Source of the DNA: Medicago truncatula
Lineage: Eukaryota; Streptophyta; Magnoliopsida; Fabales; Fabaceae
Direction: 5' to 3'
NCBI RefSeq assembly: GCF_003473485.1
Contig: NC_053045.1
Span: 8,458,501 to 8,522,500, forward strand
DNA length: 64,000 nucleotides
The first letter of the stretch is position 1. Every line of letters begins with the position of its first letter. The position numbers and the translations under genes are program-made. Under the pieces are notes generated by a model. It ran no database searches and was not told where the DNA came from. It saw only the letters and a list, made by a program, of their open reading frames with translations. Below, one piece after another: positions 10,901 through 22,108 of the stretch.

Positions 10901-13280
10901 AATTAGCCCACCTAAATTGACACCAGAGAGAATCGAACCTGAGACCTTGAGGAGGAGCACACTCCGAGGTCCCAAGCCAATACCGCTAGGCCAGCCCAAG
11001 TGGGTTTCATTACGATAATATTTACCGCCTGTTACTTTGTCCTTGAATAGATCTTGTGTCTAGAAGATGCGTATAAAAAGCTTAAAAGCATTATTTGAGT
11101 TAATATAGATAAACTCTTAAGATGTCTTGTGTCAATGCATCACGTTCGATAAAAGAAAAAGTTGCAATCAAACTTCTGGAAGACATTATGTGGAGAATAA
11201 GTTATCGACCATGTCTTCTATGGATTGAGCTAAACCATCTTTTACTATTGTCTGTATATTGCCCTTGGTGAAAGCTATTTTTAAAATGAACTTACTAAAG
11301 AGAATAGAAAACATTTTGTTGTCTACCATTTTGCCCTTTATCAGATTTGTCACCATTACTATATGTTTACAATCGCTAGTCGCCGAGTCCTATTGCATAA
11401 GTATCAGGTTAACGTTCTCGCTTATGTTATGTTGAGCGTTTGGTTGTGAGTTCATTCTATAGTCTTTGACTTGATTTGCAGGCTGTTGAAACTGAAAGCT
11501 TATTGAAACCAATCCTTTCAGCTGAAGAATTTCCAGGTGCATAATTATTGAATTGTGTTGCTATAGAGTATAGACTTCGTTCATGGTTAACATGATACTT
11601 AGCAACATATTAACTACTAAGTTATTTACATATTTGTGACTACAAATTATCTTTTGAATAGTGGATATGTTGGCATATATTGGTTTACCATAAATAATAC
11701 ACATCTATAACAACTGAAAAGCTGTGTAGTGTCTTTACAGATCATATGTTGTTAAAAATAATTCAATATATGTTGCTATTTGATTTGTTTCATATCTTGA
11801 TTTTTCCACAATATGCAGTTTGTGTGCATGGGACATATAAAAGGAACTTGGACTCGATTCTAGCATCTGGTCTGAAACGCATGAAGAGATTGCATGTTCA
11901 TTTCTCTCGTGGTTTACCAACAGATGGAGAAGTAATAAGTGGTAATGTCATATATTATGGAAAGACTCCTATTTACCTATCGAAAAGTTTAAATCTGGAT
12001 ATATTTTGTCTCATTATGGTTAGGCAAGTTGATTCCCTTTCTTGAATATTAAGGATAACGGCCGGGTTCAAAATCCAGAAGGATTAATGAAAAGATGAAG
12101 TCTATTGTGAATCTGTGATTGATAATCTAGCTTTGAACCAAATGTGGAATCCCAAATGAAAATTTTCCTGATTCTGTTGCTTTCTACTTAAGGTCTGGAT
12201 AGTAGAAATAGTGAACTTATTGCATAGGAAAGATTCGAAAAGATTCAAATAATAATAGTCAATCATCCAGTCCAGAGTTTTAATGTGAGAGTAGCTAAAC
12301 TATTAGGTAGTAAGTAACTCAGAACCAAATGCATGTATACTTCATTGATGTCTGAAGTGTCAATAACCCATTATTTCTCTGCAAATGATTTGATCAATTT
12401 GTAGATGATTGTTGTGATTTAGCCATCAACCCTCTCTCAGAAATACCATTGATAAACACAGAAGCACCCAATTTGGACCTATTGTCACCCCTTTATCGCT
12501 TCATAACTTATCCGGTGGACCTTTGAATTTTGCTCGTGTGAGAATTTTTATGCAGTCTGAAATTTGTTAAAGACTACTAAATTTCTTGCACGGGACAATA
12601 AGATGGTCTTGTCTTGTGAAGAGAACTAATATGTAGTTAATAGTTTTCAGTTATTAGATGCAGCTACCTAATTTCTTTTCTATTTCTTTTTTTATTCCCA
12701 GGTATGAGACGAGATGTCAATGTTCTGATCTATCTTGATGTTAGAAAAGCTTTGGAGGGTATGATAATATTCTAAACATGTTCTGAATGTGAAACCACTT
12801 CATCTTTTAGTCCCCAATAAGATACTACTGTAGAGTAAAACCACTCTTTTTTCGGTCAAATCTAGAACTAAAACGAATAAAACTTTTATAAGAATCAAAA
12901 TCAAGTCTAAGGACAAGGTGTAGTCCGAGTGATTGAGCTGCAAGTTGGGGACATCTGAAGCAGGTTTAGAGTTTAAACTCTCGCTACTAACTTAACATAC
13001 TAGCAACCAACAACTAACATTTGTCTGCATATAAAACATTAAAATCAAAATTGTCACTTTTATAAAATCAAAAATATATTTAAACCAAAGATCTTCTCCA
13101 ACAAGAATATTGACTTGTGTATTGTTTCTTTCTATTATGTTTCATCCCATTTCAGAAGGTATGAAGCTATACATTTCTGACAACAAGGTGATCTTGACGG
13201 AAGGTTTTGATGGTGTTGTTCCATCCAAGTATTTCCAGAAGATAGAATCATGGCCTGGAAGACAGCCCATTCCTTTTTAA
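7990..13280 (+). CDS. TPT1: tRNA 2'-phosphotransferase (Tpt1/KptA family), 8 exons
   Basis: Removes the splice-junction 2'-phosphate from ligated tRNA (or other RNA) using NAD+. Exons: 7990-8135, 8343-8468, 8976-9123, 9668-9757, 11482-11536, 11819-11941, 12702-12758, 13156-13280; 870 nt, 289 aa, all phases agree. The family's key Arg-His pair is in LTRILRHMASE (R96, H97), the next Arg in LLIRANQGH (R162) and the last in LKRMKRLHVH (R212); VCVHGTY marks the ADP-ribosyltransferase-like lobe. Start: the ATG at 7990 is in frame with the ATG at 8107 and adds 39 residues rich in Arg, Ser and Leu, which looks like a plastid or mitochondrial leader. Initiation at 8107 would give a nuclear/cytosolic form, so dual targeting is possible. 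Residues 49-80 are low-complexity R/G. Intron 4 (1.7 kb) carries foreign DNA. Confidence 0.93.
8535..8700 (+). pseudogene. RTE-type LINE 3' fragment in TPT1 intron 2
   Basis: Translates, with stops, to RGRPKKTIRET, then LIYDRTLSCNLIHVADPT and WDKAW. This is the recalled C-terminal tail of RTE-like LINE polyproteins in plants (GRGRPKK...DRTLWR..IHVADPT). It is a 5'-truncated, decayed copy. Two relatives occur at 31.9-32.2 kb (-) and 36.9-37.2 kb (+). Confidence 0.65.
10440..11190 (+). pseudogene. PPR gene 3'-end copy inside TPT1 intron 4
   Basis: This segment matches the C-terminal coding part and 3' flank of the intact PPR gene (compare 16120-16650). Shared runs include GATTATGTTCT, AAGGGAAATGATAGATAA, TAGATCATTGTTCTG and GAACTTCT. 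It is degenerate (stops, indels) and interrupted by a SINE at 10874-11007. It holds no first half of the gene, so it is a fragmentary duplication in the same orientation, roughly 5 kb upstream of the source. Confidence 0.8.
10874..11007 (-). mobile_element. SINE (Au-like), minus orientation, with 13-bp TSD
   Basis: Flanked by an exact 13-bp duplication CATTACGATAATA (10861-10873 and 11008-11020). Read on the minus strand it has a box A-like TGGCCTAGCGGT, a box B-like GGTTCGATTCT about 50 bp later and an A-rich tail. This is a pol III-derived SINE inserted into the PPR-derived segment after that segment had entered the TPT1 intron. Confidence 0.88.
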
Positions 13281-13499
13281 AATCTATGGCATGTTTTGTT
13301 CTTACTAATGTAAAATATTCCAAGTTGAGGATTACTAAATCATTGTGGATATCTATCGCAAGTTTTTCACAAACTTCAATTCAAGTTATTATTAGATTAA
13401 ACTGATTTAACTGCCTACTTCTTTCAGGATTTAGACAATCTTACTTTGGATTAGCACAATAACTTGTATAAGTATATACAAAAATTAGAGGAGATTCGA

Positions 13500-13579
<80 letters not shown>
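13500..13579. repeat. (ATT)n microsatellite, about 26 units
   Basis: An uninterrupted trinucleotide run just downstream of the TPT1 stop. Its minus-strand reading gives a poly-Asn frame that is not a gene. Likely polymorphic in length. Confidence 0.97.
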
Positions 13580-13584
13580 GGGTT

Positions 13585-13880
13585 AAATGTTTTTTTAATA
13601 ACAAGGATAAGCCAAAGCATGTAGCTTGTTCTCAATGTATGAAGAGGCGACATAAGAAAATAGCATGTTCAATGTTGAAAACCTCCAAGGGTAAAACAGT
13701 GCAGAAGACTAAGTCCTCCCGGACTAATCCCAAAGGAGCCACGAAAATATGGGTACCTAAGTCTGAAATTGTTTATGTTTAAGATAAGCTTCACAAGAGA
13801 GTTAAAACACCAATCATGGTACCTGGACAATGGTTTATTCACATCACATGATGGGAGAAAAACATGTTACATATTTTCTT
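13585..13880 (+). pseudogene. Ty1/copia gag-protease fragment
   Basis: Broken reading frames give the gag zinc-knuckle area (ACSQCMKRRHKK), then PKGATKIWVPKSEIVYV and, after a shift, SWYLDNG, which corresponds to the WYLDSG protease motif with Ser changed to Asn. A stop and frameshifts show it is dead. It follows the ATT microsatellite directly; no element ends were found. Confidence 0.7.
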
Positions 13881-14129
13881 GTCATTAAAGCCTCATATTT
13901 TCTTTCATGATTATGCGCTACATTGTTTAATCATAATGATGCTTGTTTTCGTGTTTAGAGTCGTTTATGTTAGAAGCGTTTTTTGAGGCGCCGCCATCTG
14001 ATTTAATCTATTTTTTTTCAGAGGAATAAACTTATCATATCTATTTAGAAGCCATACAAACAAGTTGAACAGCGAGCATTTAAATTTTCTGATCAGAACC
14101 GAACCAAATCGTACTGCGAACACGATGTT

Positions 14130-14700
14130 ACTATCACTTATGAAGTCCGGATACAAGATACGATACGGCACTGATACGCCGATATGGAAAAATTTCAAAA
14201 ATCAAGATACGATAGGATACGTTAATAAAAAAATATAATTATAACAATTTTTTTAATATGCAATTATATTAACAAACACAAGAAACCAGTCATACACTCG
14301 TAGCATATCAACATAAATATAAGTAATATTGACGATTAAAAGAGTGATGATTAATCAATTACATATATAATATATCCCAAAAGGAGCGTCATCAATGTTA
14401 TACTATATCCAAAAGGAACATTGTTAGTGCCATAGTAATAAAATGTTTTTTTCTTCTTACATTTTAAAGAAAAAAACAGAAATCAAAATAATATAAAAAA
14501 ATAAAATTTATATTATATGATACTCTTCCGATACGTATCGGTTAAAATTTATATTATATGATACTCTTCCGAAACGTATTGGGAAGTATAGGATAATTAT
14601 TTAAAAAATAAAATTTAATGATACGATACGTTTTCAATACGTATCGAAAAGTATCTGGGAGGTATCGGTACAAGATACGCAGGATACGGTGCAATTACCT
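14130..14700. repeat. Dispersed repeat rich in GATACGATACG/CGATACGTATCG
   Basis: Many copies of GATACG and GTATCG in both orientations cluster at the two ends (14145-14220 and 14520-14700), around a 300-bp AT-rich middle. The layout suggests a decayed fold-back or MITE-like element directly upstream of the PPR gene. No target duplication was found and no superfamily is assigned. Confidence 0.5.
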
Positions 14701-14809
14701 ACCCACAAAGTTCAGACTTTTTCAACTCAAACAACGCTGTGTTTGCTCAAAAACACAAAACAAAACATATATAGTTTCCAACAAAACATAACCTGTTTAA
14801 CAACGAACA

Positions 14810-16294
14810 ATGTCACATATGAAGTTTAATCGCCATGGTTCATCTTCTATTGCAAAATCAATAATATTTCACAAAACCATTCATCAAAATCCCAAACCAA
14901 AGCACCCACAACACTTCCTCTCCCTTCTTCTCAACAACCCTTCACCTCATTACCATTTTCTCCAACAACTTCACTCTCAAATCATCACTTCTTCACTCTT
15001 CCACCATTACCCTTTTCACAACAACCTTACTTCATTACTCCTTTTCAACAACCTTATACGTTCATATTCTCTCTCCCTTTTCCCTCATGAATCCCTTAAA
15101 TTCTTCACACACACTCTCAACAACCTCACACACTCTCTTTCACTTGATTCATTCACATTGACCTTTTTAGCTCATGCTTGTGCAAATTTAGACACAACCC
15201 ATTTTGGTTTTCACCTTCATTGTATTGTTTGTAAAATGGGTTTTGAAAATCATGTCTTTGTGCAAACTGGGTTGCTTCATATGTACTCAAATTGGGGTTT
15301 TTTGGTTGATGCAGCTCAGGTGTTCGGTGAAATGCCTGATAGAAATACGGTTACTTGGAATGTTTTTATTAGTGGTTTGATTAAATGGGGTCAGCTTGAA
15401 TTCGCGAGGTCGGTTTTTGATAGAATGGTGGTTCGGAGTGTGGTGTCGTGGACTCTTGTGATTGATGGGTACACGAGGATGAATAAGCCTTTGAAAGCTT
15501 TGGCTTTGTTTAGGAAAATGATCGAGGTTGATGGGATAGAGCCTAATGAGGTTACCCTTTTGACTGTTTTTCCTGCTATTGCTCATCTTGGGAATGTTAA
15601 GATGTGTGAGTCGGTTCATGGATATGTGGAGAAGAGAGGGTTTAATGCGGTTGATATACGGATTGTGAATGCGTTGATTGATTTGTATGCTAAGTGTGGA
15701 TGTATAGAGAGTGCGAGTGGATTGTTTTCGGAGATGCCTGACTGGAGGAGGAATTCAGTGTCTTGGAATTCGGTTATGTCTGGTTATGCTACATTTGGGA
15801 TGGTGAGGGAGGCTGTGGATACTTTTGAAAAAATGGAAAAGGCTGGTGTGCGGCCGAATCATGTGGCATTCCTCAGTATTTTGAGTGCTTGTAGTCACAG
15901 TGGATTGGTTGAGGAGGGGCTCGAATTTTTTGGTAAAATGGTGAATGATTATGGACTTGTGCCGGATATCAAGCACTATGGCTGTGTGATAGATATGCTT
16001 GGGAGAGCAGGGAGGTTAGGAGAAGCTGAGAAGGTTGCTTTGGAGGTTCCCCATGAGGCCGCGAATGATGTTATTTGGAGGACGCTTCTTGGTGCTTGTA
16101 GCGTTCATGACAATGTTGAAATTGGTAAGAGGGTGACCAAGAAGATACTCGAGATGGAGAAGGGACATGGTGGTGATTATGTTCTAATGTCCAATATTTT
16201 TGCTAGTGTTGGGAGATTCAAAGATGTTGAGAGGTTAAGGGAAATGATAGATAAAAGAAATGTCTTTAAACTTCCGGGCTACAGTATAGTCTAA
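14810..16294 (+). CDS. PPR protein, PLS class with E motifs (At1g09220-like)
   Basis: Single-exon, 494-aa pentatricopeptide repeat protein; this class binds organelle RNA in a sequence-specific way and usually guides C-to-U editing or processing. Seen: repeated helical-hairpin signatures such as RNTVTWNVFISGLIKWGQLE, RSVVSWTLVIDGYTRMNKP, NSVSWNSVMSGYATFGMVRE and PNHVAFLSILSACSHSGLVE, then the E region (VIWRTLLGACSVHDN, GGDYVLMSNIFASVGRFKD, RLREMIDKRNVFKLPGYSIV). It ends inside the E+ motif and has no DYW deaminase domain, so it would need a partner for editing. The N-terminal 30 residues are basic and Ser/His-rich, consistent with a mitochondrial leader. Orthology to Arabidopsis At1g09220 is from recalled similarity. 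A second ATG at 14819 is possible. A TATA-like CATATATAG lies near 14766. Confidence 0.92.
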   Translation: MSHMKFNRHGSSSIAKSIIFHKTIHQNPKPKHPQHFLSLLLNNPSPHYHFLQQLHSQIITSSLFHHYPFHNNLTSLLLFNNLIRSYSLSLFPHESLKFFTHTLNNLTHSLSLDSFTLTFLAHACANLDTTHFGFHLHCIVCKMGFENHVFVQTGLLHMYSNWGFLVDAAQVFGEMPDRNTVTWNVFISGLIKWGQLEFARSVFDRMVVRSVVSWTLVIDGYTRMNKPLKALALFRKMIEVDGIEPNEVTLLTVFPAIAHLGNVKMCESVHGYVEKRGFNAVDIRIVNALIDLYAKCGCIESASGLFSEMPDWRRNSVSWNSVMSGYATFGMVREAVDTFEKMEKAGVRPNHVAFLSILSACSHSGLVEEGLEFFGKMVNDYGLVPDIKHYGCVIDMLGRAGRLGEAEKVALEVPHEAANDVIWRTLLGACSVHDNVEIGKRVTKKILEMEKGHGGDYVLMSNIFASVGRFKDVERLREMIDKRNVFKLPGYSIV

Positions 16295-17763
16295 ATTTCA
16301 TGTGATATGTACAATACAATCATATAGGTGATAACATTTGAAACCGATAGATCATTGTTCTGTCTTTCTTGCTTGGAGAGAGGTGGTAATGAACATAGCA
16401 GAAGTACCTTGTAAGGGTCACTAACCACTAGGCCAAACGTCTCTTGGCGGGTCATTGCTCTTTTGCTTCAGATATTCTGAACTAGCTCAAGTCTTCAAAT
16501 TGAAGTAATATTTACTGCCAATTACTTTTTCCTTTAATTGATACTGTGTCCCGATGCATATAATCTATAAAATATCATTTGAATTGATATAAAATATGTT
16601 TTGATCCGAAGCATCAAGTTCGGTTGAAGAAAAATTGTAATCGAACTTCTAGAAGCAGAAAAACCTTATTTTTTATTAAGAAAAACCTTATATTTTGCTG
16701 TAAAGTTCCATACATATCTTTAGCAAAAGCTTCATAAGTTGTTCTGATAGACTATGCACAAGCTTTGTTTGAACTGTTTATATAAGCTATCCTGAAGAGC
16801 ATATCAAAATAAGCTCGAACTTATAGTTTCTATAAATTTTATAAGCTATGTCACAAGATCTTATTGCCTCAGTTAAGTTAAAGTGGGATTTTCTTAACAC
16901 TCTTAACATGTCTTTTTTATGTCTTAATTTGCAGTTTGGGAAAGATAAGATCACCTTTATCATCAGTTCATGAATATTGTAAAAACTTTTTATGATTCCA
17001 AGTATTAAACGGACCAGCAAAGTGGTGTTAGGGAAACCATAGGGGACTTGTTTGGATCACAGTTTCTAAAATAATTTTTGTTTATGAATCACAAGAAATA
17101 GTGAACTATGTGAACATAACCTCCCATGTGAACTCTTGAAAGCTTTCGGTTCAGTTTAATGATGTCGTAGGCTTGGTTTTGTTACCAGTGTTGCAAAATG
17201 TGTATTAGTTTTGTTGTTGGATTGTTTAACTACTATGACTGTCATTTGGACTATGCATAAATTATTTGCGCATATTTTGCTGTAAAAGTCTAGATTGTTT
17301 GAGATAGAGACATATATGTTTTGATTTTCTTTTTAACATTTTCTTTGGTGTCCTTTCTTGTCATGAGGCCATTTATGCTCTTAATTTCTGCTATTACTTA
17401 TCTGTCATGTGTCCAACTTCTTAGTAATCACTTCTACTATTTCACTTGTGTTATATTCATTGTATGAGTTGGTATTTGCATGATTATGCAGCATCCTTTA
17501 TCTCTTTTTATTTCTTATAATCAGTGGTGATTTTATGGGATTATGAAAGATTCACATTGCAATCTTTCTCAATTCTCATGATTACATTTGTATGTTAATG
17601 TTGCAATTGAGGTGGATTCTTAACCTTAACGATACTATCAAAAACTTTATCTTGCTCCTTTTCACTTTTCAGTGTTCACGACCTAGTCATTGTTCTTGTT
17701 GATCTCAATTCCCGTTTACCATGACCAAGCTGCTAATTTGTGGCAGAGCTGAGAAATGTGTAA
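16295..17763. other. PPR 3' flank, no gene seen
   Basis: Non-coding sequence shared almost throughout with 20.67-22.10 kb of the duplicate, which is why short frames recur in both. It includes the likely 3' UTR of the PPR gene. Nothing protein-like was recognised. Confidence 0.5.
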
Positions 17764-18998
17764 ATGGCTTCTTCTGGTTTTCAAGCTGATGTAAAAGCTT
17801 TGCAGAAGGTTTTGTCCGCTAGGCATTTGGTGAGTCCAAGAATCTCAACACTTTTACAGAAAAAATTACTATTTACATTTCAAACATTTTCCAGTCCATA
17901 TAACAATCTTCAATTTCCTGGTATCTATTGTGTCTGGAAGTTTCTCTTTGTTGATTACTAGATAGTAGGACCTGTTATCACCTCAATACAGGCCTTGGTA
18001 TTTAACACGAATATAATAATAGTACTGTTAGTGCTCCATCTTACTCATTTCATAGTACCTTTCAACTGGTTAATCCTTCCTAATCCTAATACAACATTTG
18101 GTACCTGTCAGTGTTTTCGTTGTTTTTTGAAAAATTACAATATATTGTCTTTATGAAGTAGTTAATGTGCATTTTAAGATTCATGAGTTATTGAAAATAG
18201 AATGTTTTTATTACTGTTGAATGAGAGAAAACAAAGGCATAGTGTTGTAAAACTGTGTTTCAACAGCACATCAGAGTCTATTTTAAGATTATTCATGAAT
18301 TATTGAATATTAAATGTTTTTATAATAAGCTTATATAATAAATATAAAGATCCTACTATATTTTTAACAATTAGAATGATGTGCTGGATTTTGATGATAC
18401 TAAATGCATCAGGTATTAAAGTTTCTAGTCTTTTAGCAATCACCTTATTATGTTGGATGGCCATGGTTATAAACTGATGTTGGATTCATAATATATTGTT
18501 CGGTACCATCTATTGCTCTCTTATATTTACTTTACTGTGACAAAAAATGGAAGCTTCTGATAGAATTAACATCATATCGTCTTTTGATTCTGAAAGCAGA
18601 CATATCAAAATCAACACAACAAGCAAATAAGCTGCCGTTGCAGTGGTCCAGTTGCTTTCAAAGACATCAGGTGAAGTTTATTAAATTAATGCTATGCTTG
18701 AAGTATTTGACTCTTCAAATTTTGTTTGACAAACACTCGTGTTGTCAAATTACCGCCATGGTGTTATGGCATAGATGATTCTTTGCAAGCTGACATAGGC
18801 TGCAATGTCCATAATATACGTCATGTTTCTGTCATAGACTGCAAAACCATGTTATATGGCAGATTTTTGGCTAGCCAGCGTAATCCGTCGTTGATAACAT
18901 TACTAACATCACTAAAACATGACTTATTGCAGGATGCTGTTACTGCCCTATATGATACAAAAGCAGAGAGATATATGCACTGGAAGTCTTCCTTTTGA
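17764..18998 (+). pseudogene. Unrecognised small gene remnant, copy A
   Basis: I do not recognise this protein. A first exon (17764-17829) encodes MASSGFQADVKALQKVLSAR and ends at a good GTGAGT donor. Near 18593-18669 is a possible middle exon (ISKSTQQANKL...). A last exon at 18934-18998 encodes DAVTALYDTKAERYMHWKSS and ends in TGA. The same pieces occur in copy B. Copy A has lost 24 nt between GCTA repeats relative to B's first exon, and splice phases do not join cleanly between first and middle exons. I infer an old small gene that decayed. It could still be transcribed. Confidence 0.5.
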
Positions 18999-18999
18999 C

Positions 19000-19811
19000 A
19001 TACCTAATTGTCATTTGATATTAAGATAAACTTTTAACTTACCGTGAATAATGAAGAAAAGTATGGGTGTGGAATATAGGATGAATGTGGTGCTATCCCT
19101 TCTTTTTTGTGCAATCCCTCTAAAGTTTTTGAGTTATGAAGAAGTGAAAGTGAAGATAATCAAGCAACCTGGAGGCGTATTTAGGTGGACATTTTATTTA
19201 TTTATTTAAGAAAGATGAGGATGAAGATGTTCATATTGTTTATGAATTTCTTGATTTTTAGAAAATAAAGTTATTAATAAAATTATTATTTCAGCATTTT
19301 TTTTAATAAAGAAATTAAAAAGAGGATTAAGCCTTGCACATTTTGATATATAAAGGACTTAAACATAAAAAAGAAGTTAAAGGACAGATGCGTTGCAACT
19401 AAATAAGATAAAAAGATATAATGTAATTTTGATGACAGTGGTGGAAAGCTTACTATACAAGGATAATGGGTTCATATTCTCAAGGATAATGTGTTCATAT
19501 AGAAATTTAATAATGGAAAAAATAGTAATTACAATTCAAACTTAGTTCACTTCACGGGATTTCGTTGAAATGTATTTCCTAACCTGTGTTGCAAAACTAT
19601 ACTCTTACTATAGAAGTAACACATCAAGTGTATATACAAAATGTTATCAAATACAATGAATTTTATTTCTTTTTTGACAAATACATTTCTAAAAATTAAA
19701 TAGGCAAATGAGTACAATCAATGAGTAGGCTACTCGTCAAAAATTTGTGAACTAATTGAAGAAAAAAAAACACGTGTTTTGGAAAATGAATTTATAACCT
19801 CTTTTCTACTT
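19000..19811. other. Intergenic, right part of duplication copy A
   Basis: AT-rich sequence without a supported gene. The end, around 19700-19810, matches 23365-23452 in copy B, showing the duplicated block reached this far. Nothing else was recognised. Confidence 0.5.
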
Positions 19812-20053
19812 TCTAAGGCATTATTATCAACTATATTAAGACATACATGCCCTTATAAGTTATTATTATCATCTATATTAAGGCATACATGCCTTTATAA
19901 GTCATTATTATCAGCTATATTAAGACATATATGTCCTTATAAGCCATTATTATCGACTATATTAAGACATACATGCATTTATAAGTCATTATTATTGACT
20001 ATATTAAGACATACATGCCCTTTATAAGTCATTATTATTTGCTATATTAAAAC
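19812..20053. repeat. 39-bp minisatellite, about six units, at the duplication junction
   Basis: Units read like CATTATTATCAACTATATTA then AGACATACATGCCCTTATAAG, repeated about six times with small changes and a period of 39 bp. Because 39 is 13 codons the array stays open in frame and mimics a repetitive peptide (TILRHTC...YKSLL); I see no reason to call it a gene. It sits exactly between copies A and B of the PPR duplication. Confidence 0.92.
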
Positions 20054-20787
20054 ATCACTTCCTCACTCTTCCACCATTACCCTCAAGTCTCAATAACCTC
20101 CCACACTCTTTCACTTGATTCATTCACATTGATCTTTTTAGCTCATGCTTGTGCAAATTTAAACACAACCCAATTTGGTTTTCACCTTCATTGTATTGTT
20201 TTTAAAATGGGTTTTGAGAATCATATCTTTGTGCAAACTGGGTTGCTTCATATGTACTCAAATTGGGGTTTTTTGGTTGATGCAGCTCAGGTGTTCGGTG
20301 AAATGCCGGAGAGAAATACGGTTATGTCTGGTTATTCTATATTTGGGATGGTGAGGGAGGCTGTGGATACTTTTGAAAAATGGAAAAGGCTGGTGTGCGG
20401 CCAAATCAGGTGGAATTCCTCAGTATTTTGAGTGCTTGTAGTCACCGTGGATTGGTCGAGGAGGGGCTTGAGTTTTTCGGTAAAATGGTGAATGATTATG
20501 GACTTGTGGCGGATGTCAAGCACCATGATTGTGTGATAGATATGCTTGGGAGAGTAGGGAGGTTAGAAGAAGCTGAGAAGGTTGCTTTGCAGGTTCCCCG
20601 TGAAGTCGCGAATGATGTTATTTGGCGGACGCTTCTTGGTGCTTGTAGCGTTCATGACAATGTTGAAGTAATGAACATAAATGTATCTTGTAAGGGTCAC
20701 TCACCACCATTTCAAAGATCTATTGGCAGGTCATCGCTCTTTTGCATCAGATCTTCTGAACTAGCTCAAGTCATCAAATTGAAGTAA
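20054..20787 (+). pseudogene. Broken duplicate of the PPR gene
   Basis: Lacks the first ~60 codons of the intact gene and about 95 bp after CATTACCC. A 423-bp in-frame segment is missing between two CGGTTA hexamers of the parent (15348 and 15771). One A is lost in the GAAAAAATGG run, causing a frameshift near 20380, and the C-terminal ~85 codons are deleted by a junction at GTTGAAGTAATGAACAT (near 20662). What remains is two overlapping frames with motifs VDAAQVFGEMPERNTV and ILSACSHRGLVEEGLEFFGK. It cannot make the parent protein. Confidence 0.93.
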
Positions 20788-22108
20788 TATTTACTGCCAA
20801 TTACTGTCTTTTAATTGATCCTGTGTTCTGATGCATATAAGAATCTTTAAAATATCATTTGAATTGATATAAAATATGTTTTGATCCGAAGCATCAAGTT
20901 TGATTGAAGAAAAATTATAATCGAACTTCTGGAAGCAAAAAAACCTTATATTTTTTTTTTACTAAGAAAAACCTTATATTTTGTTGTAAAGTTCCATACG
21001 TCAAACCATCCTTAGCAAAAGCTTCATAAATTGTTCTGATAAACTATGCATAAGCTTTGTTTTAACTGTTTCTATAAGTTATCCGGAAGTGCATATCAAA
21101 ATAAGTTGGAACTTACAGCTTTTATAAATATCATTAGCTATTTGAGTAAGCTCTGATACAAGATCTTATTGCCTCAGATAAGTTAAAACGGGATTTTCTA
21201 GACACTCTTAATATGTCTCTTTTATGTCTGAATTTGCAGTTTGGGAAAGATAAGGCCATCTTTATCATCTGTTCATGAATATTGTAAAAACTTTTTATGA
21301 TTCCAAGTATTAAACGGACCAACAAAGTGGTGGTAGGGAAACCATAGGGGACTTGTTTGGATCACAGTTTCTAAAATAATTTTTGTTTATGAATCACAAG
21401 AAATAGTAAACTATGTGAACATAACCTACCATGTGAACTCTTGAAAGCTTTTGGTTCAATTTAATGATGTCGTAGGCTTGGTTTTGTTACCAGTGTTGCA
21501 AAATTTGCATTAGTTTTGTTGGTGGAGAGTTTAACTACTATGTCATTTGGATTTTGGACTATGCAAAAACTATTTGCGCATATTTTTTTCGTAAAAGTCA
21601 AGATTGTTTGATAGAGACATAAATGTTTTGATCTGCTTTGTAACATTTTATTTGGTGTGCTTTCTTGTCATGAGGCCATTTGTGCTCTTAATTTCTGCTA
21701 CTACTTATCTGTCATGTGTCCAACTTTCATCCTCCCACTTATTGTTTCTTCTTAGTAATCACTTCTACTATTTCACTTGTGTTGTATTCATTGTATGAGT
21801 TGGTATTTGCATCATTATGCAGCATCCTTTATCTCTTTTTATTTCTTATAGTCAGTGGTGATTTTATGGCATTATGAAAGATTCACATTGCAATCTTTCT
21901 CAATTCTCATGATTACATTTGTATGGTAATGTTGCAATAGAGGTGGATTCTTAACCTTAACGATACTATCAGTATCAAACACCTTATCTTGCTCCTTTTC
22001 ACTTTTCAGTGTTCACGACCTAGTTCTTCATTGTTCTCGTTGATCTCAATTCCCGTTTACCACGACCAAGCAGCAAGCTAATTTATGGCAGAGCTGAGAA
22101 ATGTGTAA

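Larger units (their letters stand above)
14982..19815 (+). repeat. Tandem segmental duplication, copy A
   Basis: From CATCACTTCTTCACTC (14982, inside the PPR coding region) to about 19815 this segment matches 20054-23452 in the same order and orientation. It holds the intact PPR body, its 3' flank, a small-gene remnant at 17764, a MITE-like stretch near 18.7 kb and the shared stretch GTGTTTTGGAAAATGAAT. The right end abuts the 39-bp minisatellite. Copy B is shorter because of deletions. Confidence 0.88.

Noticed and set aside
13441-13653. Minus-strand frame with a poly-Asn run
   Set aside because: It is only the translation of the ATT microsatellite.
15287-15976. Minus-strand frames within the PPR gene
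   Set aside because: Antisense shadows of a strongly supported PPR coding region.
19779-20027. Open frame with repeated TILRHTC/YKSLL units, like a repeat protein
   Set aside because: The 39-bp minisatellite has a period divisible by three, so it stays open by arithmetic; no start context, homologue or splice support.
19812-20053. CRISPR-like array
   Set aside because: Units are tandem without unique spacers, and the DNA is plant nuclear.
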